Shown: piece after piece, positions 5,935 to 9,028 of the stretch | Layout of the letters: each line of letters opens with the position of its first letter | Numbering within the stretch: position 1 is the first letter of the stretch | Origin: JBKQHQ01 sp052148715 | GTDB taxonomy: Bacteria > Pseudomonadota > Alphaproteobacteria > Rhizobiales > Xanthobacteraceae | NCBI GenBank assembly: GCA_052148715.1 | Contig: JBKQHQ010000211.1 | Span: 1-9,028 of the forward strand | DNA length: 9,028 bases | Direction of reading: 5' to 3' | Position numbers and translations under genes: made by a program | The notes under the pieces: generated by a model | What the model saw: only the letters and a program-made list of their open reading frames with translations | What the model was told of the DNA's origin: nothing | Databases searched by the model: none

Positions 5935-8499
5935 TTACGAGCGCGGTACCTGCTCGACCGGAGCACGCTGACGGTCGTCCTTCTCGACGATTTTGGTGAC
6001 GTCAACGAAGGTCACCAGGACGCCCTCGATGATCTGGGTGTCGGAGTGGTAGGGCAGGACGCGCATGAGATATTGCGCTCGGCCGTCCAAGCGGCGCACG
6101 TTGCGCTCGATCGGTTCCCCGCGCTCGAATACCGTCTGAACGTCGCCCGCTAGGTCGCCGTGGTCGATTTGGCTGACGATGTCGGTCAACGGCCGTCCGC
6201 GATCGGTCGAGATCAGATTGAAGATCTTCGCCACGTCCGGCGTGAAGGTGCGGATTCGCAGGTTGCGATCCAGGAACACGGTGGCGATGCGCGTGCTCTC
6301 GAATATGTTGCGCAGGTCGCTATGGGCGCGATCGAGCTCTTCGATCTTGCCGTTGAGCTCGGCATTGACCGTGTGCAGCTCCTCATTGACCGATTGCAGC
6401 TCCTCCTTGGAGGTTTCAAGCTCCTCATTGGTCGATTGCAGCTCCTCGTTCACGGACTGGAGCTCCTCGTTCGACGCTTTCAGCTCCTCGAGCGCGCCCT
6501 CGTATTCCTCGATGGTTCCTTGCAGCCGCTCGCGCGTGTCGCGCAGCTCTTGCTCGAGCTGATCGACCCGCTCGTCGCCTTCCTGCGCGCTGTGCTGCCG
6601 CGCAGCCTGCGAAGCGGCGAGCGGCGGTCCCACATCCTTGAATATCACGAGAAATAGCGGCTCGGCGTCCTTTTCGGCCAGCGGATCGATCGTCAGATCG
6701 ATCAACTGCGTGCGATCCCCGAGCTCGACGGCGATGTGCTCCCGCTCGATCCGACGTCCCGTGTCGACGGCCTCGTGCAACGCCGATCGCAGGTCGAGGC
6801 GCAGCCCCTTGCGCGCCATGGCCAGCAGCTGGCGGTTGGGCAGCCCGACGGCGGGTTCAAGATATTTTCCGGTTCGCGGCGAGTAATGCAGGATATCGCC
6901 GTCGCGGCTGATCACGACGTGGGCCGGCGCGAAGCGCTCCATGACCCGCGCCTCCACGGCGCGCCGCAGATTGACGGCGAGCGCCGCCGGCCGCCGCGCG
7001 ATCTCATGCAGGCCCAATGGGGTTCGGTTGTTTTTGTGCGCCACGGCAGCCATTTGCAGCGGCGCAACGACGTGATCGCGGCGTTGGAAGATGCGGTGCT
7101 TCTTATCGAGCGGGGTGAATAGATCTTGATGCTGGCTGACATTCTCGGAGGTGCCGAGAAAAAGGTAACCGTTCGGCCGCAAGGCAAAATGAAAAACCGG
7201 GATGACGTGCGACTGAAATTCGCTGCCGAGATAGATGAGCAGGTTGCGGCACGAGATCAGATCGATGCGCGAGAACGGCGGATCGCGCAGCACGCTGTGC
7301 GGCGAGAACACGCACATGTCGCGGATTTCCTTGTTGACCACATAGGACGCCTCATCGCCGGTGAAGAAGGCGTTCAGCCGTGCCGGCGGGACGCTCTCCA
7401 TCAGCGCCGCCGGATAGCGCCCGGCGCGCGCCACGGACAGCGCCGCTCCGTCGATATCGGTGGCGAAAAGCTGAATTTTCGGCGGCGCGGGCAGTGTCTT
7501 CATGTGCTCGCGCACAAGGATCGCGAGCGAGTAGGCCTCTTCTCCCGTGGCACAGCCCGGAACCCAGATGCGCACCGCCTCATCCGCGCTTTTGCGGGTG
7601 AACAGGCTCGGCAGCACCAATTGTTCGAGCGCCTCGAATGCTTCCGCGTCGCGGAAGAAATTCGTGACACTGATCAGCAGGTCCCGGAACAGCGCCGTGA
7701 CCTCTTGCGGATCGGAGCGTAGCCGCTCGACATAGGCGTCCAAGTTGTCGATCTGGAGGACGTTCATGCGCCGCCTCAGGCGGCGTTGAAATGTCGGCTG
7801 CTTATAGCCGCTGAAATCATGGCCGACCTGGTCGATCAGGATTTGATAAATGGCGTGAACGCCTTGGCGCTCCTCGCCAGAGGCGTGGTCCTCGGTTTCG
7901 TCCGAGGCCGCCGGCGCGCCGAAGCCTTGCGCAAACCGGGCGAGACGCGGTCCGATGTCTTCGACCGGAAGCACGAGGTCGATCACGCCGGCAGCGATGG
8001 CGGCGTCCGGCATCTCCGCGTGTTGCGGACCGCTCCCGTCGCGCCCCTGCGCGATGGTCAGGCCGCCGTGCTCCTTGATGCCCTTGATGCCGAGGACGCC
8101 GTCGCTGCCACTTCCCGACAGAAGAATGCCGACGGCGGCATCGCCAAGATCCTTTTCGAGCGAGCTCAAAAACACGTCGATCGGTCGCTCCTGGGGTCCC
8201 GATTCCCGAGGGAGCAAACGGATTCGGCTGTCCTTCACCGTTAGCGTGTGATCGGTGGGACCGAAATAGACGTGATTGGGCTCGATCTCTGTGCCATCGG
8301 ACGCGGCCTGGACCGCCATGTCGGTATAGCGGGCGACGATCTCGGGCAGCGAGCTTTCACGTCCGCGCGGCAGATGCGTGACAACGATGAAGGCAAGCCC
8401 GCTACCGGCCGGCAGGCCCCGAAACAAAACCTCGAGCGCCTGCAGACCACCGGCGGACGCCCCGACCCCGACCACTGGAAAGGGATGCTCAGCCGCCAC
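5935..8499 (-). CDS. CheB-CheR-PAS fusion: protein-glutamate methylesterase/methyltransferase with PAS domains
   Basis: An 854-residue hybrid that joins opposing chemotaxis adaptation enzymes. Residues 5-190 are a CheB methylesterase without a receiver domain; the catalytic triad is visible as S15 (GVGASAGG), H42 (VVTHLP) and D133 (SGSGSDGVLG). Residues 215-475 are a CheR methyltransferase: the N-terminal helical part includes FQRRLRRRM, the SAM-binding motif is VPGCATGEEAYS (313-324), followed by FATDID and CRNLLIYL. Residues about 518-625 form a PAS-like domain. Residues 641-726 form a long coiled coil with seven-residue repeats of the NEEL type, and residues 727-840 a terminal PAS domain. 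Related hybrids often continue into a histidine kinase; this one ends after the PAS domain, with no H-box or ATPase motif. The start is GTG at 8499, supported by GGAGG (8506-8510) 6 nt upstream. No CheA, CheW or receiver gene is nearby. Substrate receptors are unknown; the interrupted chemoreceptor in this window is one possible but unproven target. Confidence 0.93.
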   Translation of the reverse strand: MAAEHPFPVVGVGASAGGLQALEVLFRGLPAGSGLAFIVVTHLPRGRESSLPEIVARYTDMAVQAASDGTEIEPNHVYFGPTDHTLTVKDSRIRLLPRESGPQERPIDVFLSSLEKDLGDAAVGILLSGSGSDGVLGIKGIKEHGGLTIAQGRDGSGPQHAEMPDAAIAAGVIDLVLPVEDIGPRLARFAQGFGAPAASDETEDHASGEERQGVHAIYQILIDQVGHDFSGYKQPTFQRRLRRRMNVLQIDNLDAYVERLRSDPQEVTALFRDLLISVTNFFRDAEAFEALEQLVLPSLFTRKSADEAVRIWVPGCATGEEAYSLAILVREHMKTLPAPPKIQLFATDIDGAALSVARAGRYPAALMESVPPARLNAFFTGDEASYVVNKEIRDMCVFSPHSVLRDPPFSRIDLISCRNLLIYLGSEFQSHVIPVFHFALRPNGYLFLGTSENVSQHQDLFTPLDKKHRIFQRRDHVVAPLQMAAVAHKNNRTPLGLHEIARRPAALAVNLRRAVEARVMERFAPAHVVISRDGDILHYSPRTGKYLEPAVGLPNRQLLAMARKGLRLDLRSALHEAVDTGRRIEREHIAVELGDRTQLIDLTIDPLAEKDAEPLFLVIFKDVGPPLAASQAARQHSAQEGDERVDQLEQELRDTRERLQGTIEEYEGALEELKASNEELQSVNEELQSTNEELETSKEELQSVNEELHTVNAELNGKIEELDRAHSDLRNIFESTRIATVFLDRNLRIRTFTPDVAKIFNLISTDRGRPLTDIVSQIDHGDLAGDVQTVFERGEPIERNVRRLDGRAQYLMRVLPYHSDTQIIEGVLVTFVDVTKIVEKDDRQRAPVEQVPRS
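6340..6489 (-). repeat. Imperfect 21-bp tandem repeats encoding a heptad coiled coil
   Basis: About seven 21-bp units code for seven-residue repeats of the pattern S-x-NEEL-Q (residues 671-720: SNEELQS, VNEELQS, TNEELET, SKEELQS, VNEELHT and weaker copies). The plus strand shows the recurring core agctcctc. This signalling-helix linker is typical of CheB-CheR-PAS hybrids and probably sets the register between the two PAS domains. Confidence 0.85.
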
Positions 8500-8811
8500 G
8501 AAACGCCTCCACTAGGGCGTCAACCTATGCCTATGCAGAACCGTTCGCAAATGAATCGATGCCTCAGCGGCAAGGATCGTAGCGCGGGCTTCTGGAGTCA
8601 GACAGACAACACAAGACGAACGGCACTCAGCGCTATCTGTCCGTCAACCTATCGTCGACGATCTGCTCGGTTGTCCAATTTTCACGTCCCCCCTCGTGGG
8701 TCAGGGTGATCGTATGTGGATCGCGGAGGGATCTTCACCTCCCCCCTCCATGGCCCATGGTTATCTCCTTGCAACCGCTACACAAAATGTGTGAATCCCG
8801 TAGCCGCGAGC
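8500..8811. other. Gene-free upstream region of the CheB-CheR fusion
   Basis: About 310 bp with no credible gene on either strand. It should hold the promoter for the minus-strand fusion, but I see no convincing -35/-10 pair or EcfG site. Small features are the palindrome CCATGGCCCATGG (8748-8760), an ACACA/TGTGT inverted repeat around AAA (8780-8792), and two C-rich runs (near 8687 and 8741) that resemble the flanks of the repeat elements further right. Confidence 0.5.
8506..8510 (-). promoter_or_regulatory. Shine-Dalgarno GGAGG that fixes the GTG start of the CheB-CheR fusion
   Basis: GGAGG on the minus strand, 6 nt before the GTG at 8499. The GTG also places the GVGASAGG motif at residues 11-18, as expected for a CheB domain without a receiver. 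Confidence 0.7.
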
Positions 8812-8883
8812 GGGGAGGTCGCTCGCAGCGCACTTGTGCTGCGAGCGGGAGAGCGCACTTGTGCTGCGAGCGGGAGAGGGGGG
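8812..8883 (+). repeat. Palindromic intergenic repeat element A with internal duplication
   Basis: The layout is GGGGAGGTCG (8812-8821), a stem-loop, then CGGGAGAGGGGGG (8871-8883). The stem arms are GCTCGCAG (8821-8828) and CTGCGAGC (8839-8846), with further near-complementary bases inside. The right half of the element is duplicated as a perfect 25-bp tandem repeat (8828-8852 and 8853-8877). It resembles a REP/BIME-like intergenic repeat rather than a gene. Confidence 0.7.
8828..8877 (+). repeat. Perfect 25-bp tandem repeat (two copies)
   Basis: Copies at 8828-8852 and 8853-8877 are identical (each starts GCGCACTTGTGCTGCGAG and ends CGGGAGA). Each carries the right stem arm and right flank of element A, so the array arose by duplicating half of the palindrome. 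Confidence 0.9.
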
Positions 8884-8979
8884 AGCTTCGAATAACTCCC
8901 ACATGGTTAGCGTTCAGTTTGAGGGATTTGATTCGGCACAGACAAAATAAGGTTTTGAAAAAGGATCTTTTCGAAGAGA

Positions 8980-9028
8980 CCCCCTCTCCCGACACATGCA
9001 GGCGAGCCTGCATGTGTCGACCTCCCCC
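8980..9028 (-). repeat. Palindromic intergenic repeat element B, opposite orientation
   Basis: Perfect 14-bp arms CGACACATGCAGGC (8990-9003) and GCCTGCATGTGTCG (9006-9019) surround a 2-nt GA loop. Read on the minus strand, the flanks are GGGGGAGGTCG and CGGGAGAGGGGG, the same as those of element A, while the stem sequence is unrelated. The element reaches the right edge and may continue beyond it. No U-tract follows, so a terminator role is unlikely. Confidence 0.75.

Noticed and set aside
7126..7722. Plus-strand open frame of 198 codons opposite the CheB-CheR fusion
   Set aside because: Antisense shadow of the CheR region, with no recognisable domain and no ribosome binding site.
8248..8709. 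Plus-strand open frame spanning the fusion's 5' end and upstream DNA
   Set aside because: Half of it is antisense to the CheB domain and the rest is low-complexity; there is no Shine-Dalgarno or domain.
8687..8746. Possible third palindromic element (C-rich runs at both ends)
   Set aside because: The flanks match only loosely and the middle is not palindromic; it may be a decayed copy but is not supportable here.
8735..9013. Minus-strand open frame of 92 codons across the right-hand intergenic region
   Set aside because: It reads straight through both palindromic elements and the 25-bp tandem repeat, has no family resemblance, and is best explained as chance.
8990..9019. 14-bp hairpin as an intrinsic terminator
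   Set aside because: No U-tract on either side. The flanks match element A, so it is better described as a repeat element.

Overview
This is a high-GC chromosomal window, most likely from an alphaproteobacterium of the order Hyphomicrobiales (Bradyrhizobium/Rhodopseudomonas/Xanthobacteraceae-like). The clues are a DUF6894 protein, a cytoplasmic PAS-PAS chemoreceptor, a CheB-CheR-PAS fusion, a Crp/Fnr regulator without Fnr-type iron-sulfur cysteines, and an EcfG-type promoter. The genus is inferred from gene types only.

Layout, left to right. (1) 3-641, plus: the C-terminal part of an AraC-family regulator, cut by the left edge. (2) 700-2184, minus: a soluble methyl-accepting chemotaxis protein with two near-duplicate PAS domains. 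Its frame is broken once by an in-frame TAG at 985-987 and is otherwise intact to a TAA at 700-702. A hairpin at 648-685 lies between these two convergent genes. (3) 2185-2585: intergenic, no gene seen. (4) 2586-3578, minus: a P1/DmpA-type (family S58) self-processing aminopeptidase. (5) 3704-4438, plus: a CcdA-type thiol-disulfide membrane transporter, divergent from the peptidase. A perfect 12-bp palindrome lies in the space between them. (6) 4521-5075, plus: a DUF6894 protein behind an exact GGAAC-N16-CGTT promoter. (7) 5138-5905, plus: a Crp/Fnr-family regulator. (8) 5935-8499, minus: a CheB-CheR-PAS-coiled coil-PAS fusion that ends without a kinase domain, convergent with the regulator (29 bp between stops). 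(9) 8500-9028: gene-free DNA carrying two palindromic repeat elements in opposite orientation. They share flanks but have different stem sequences.

How the genes relate: this looks like ordinary chromosome with a sensory flavour. The receptor and the CheB/CheR fusion belong to the chemotaxis-like adaptation theme, but no CheA, CheW or CheY is present, so any shared pathway is inference. The DUF6894 gene looks like a member of the general stress regulon. I found no phage, CRISPR, toxin-antitoxin or biosynthetic system. The strongest unusual signals are the single-codon interruption of the chemoreceptor, the EcfG-type promoter, and the paired palindromic elements at the right edge.
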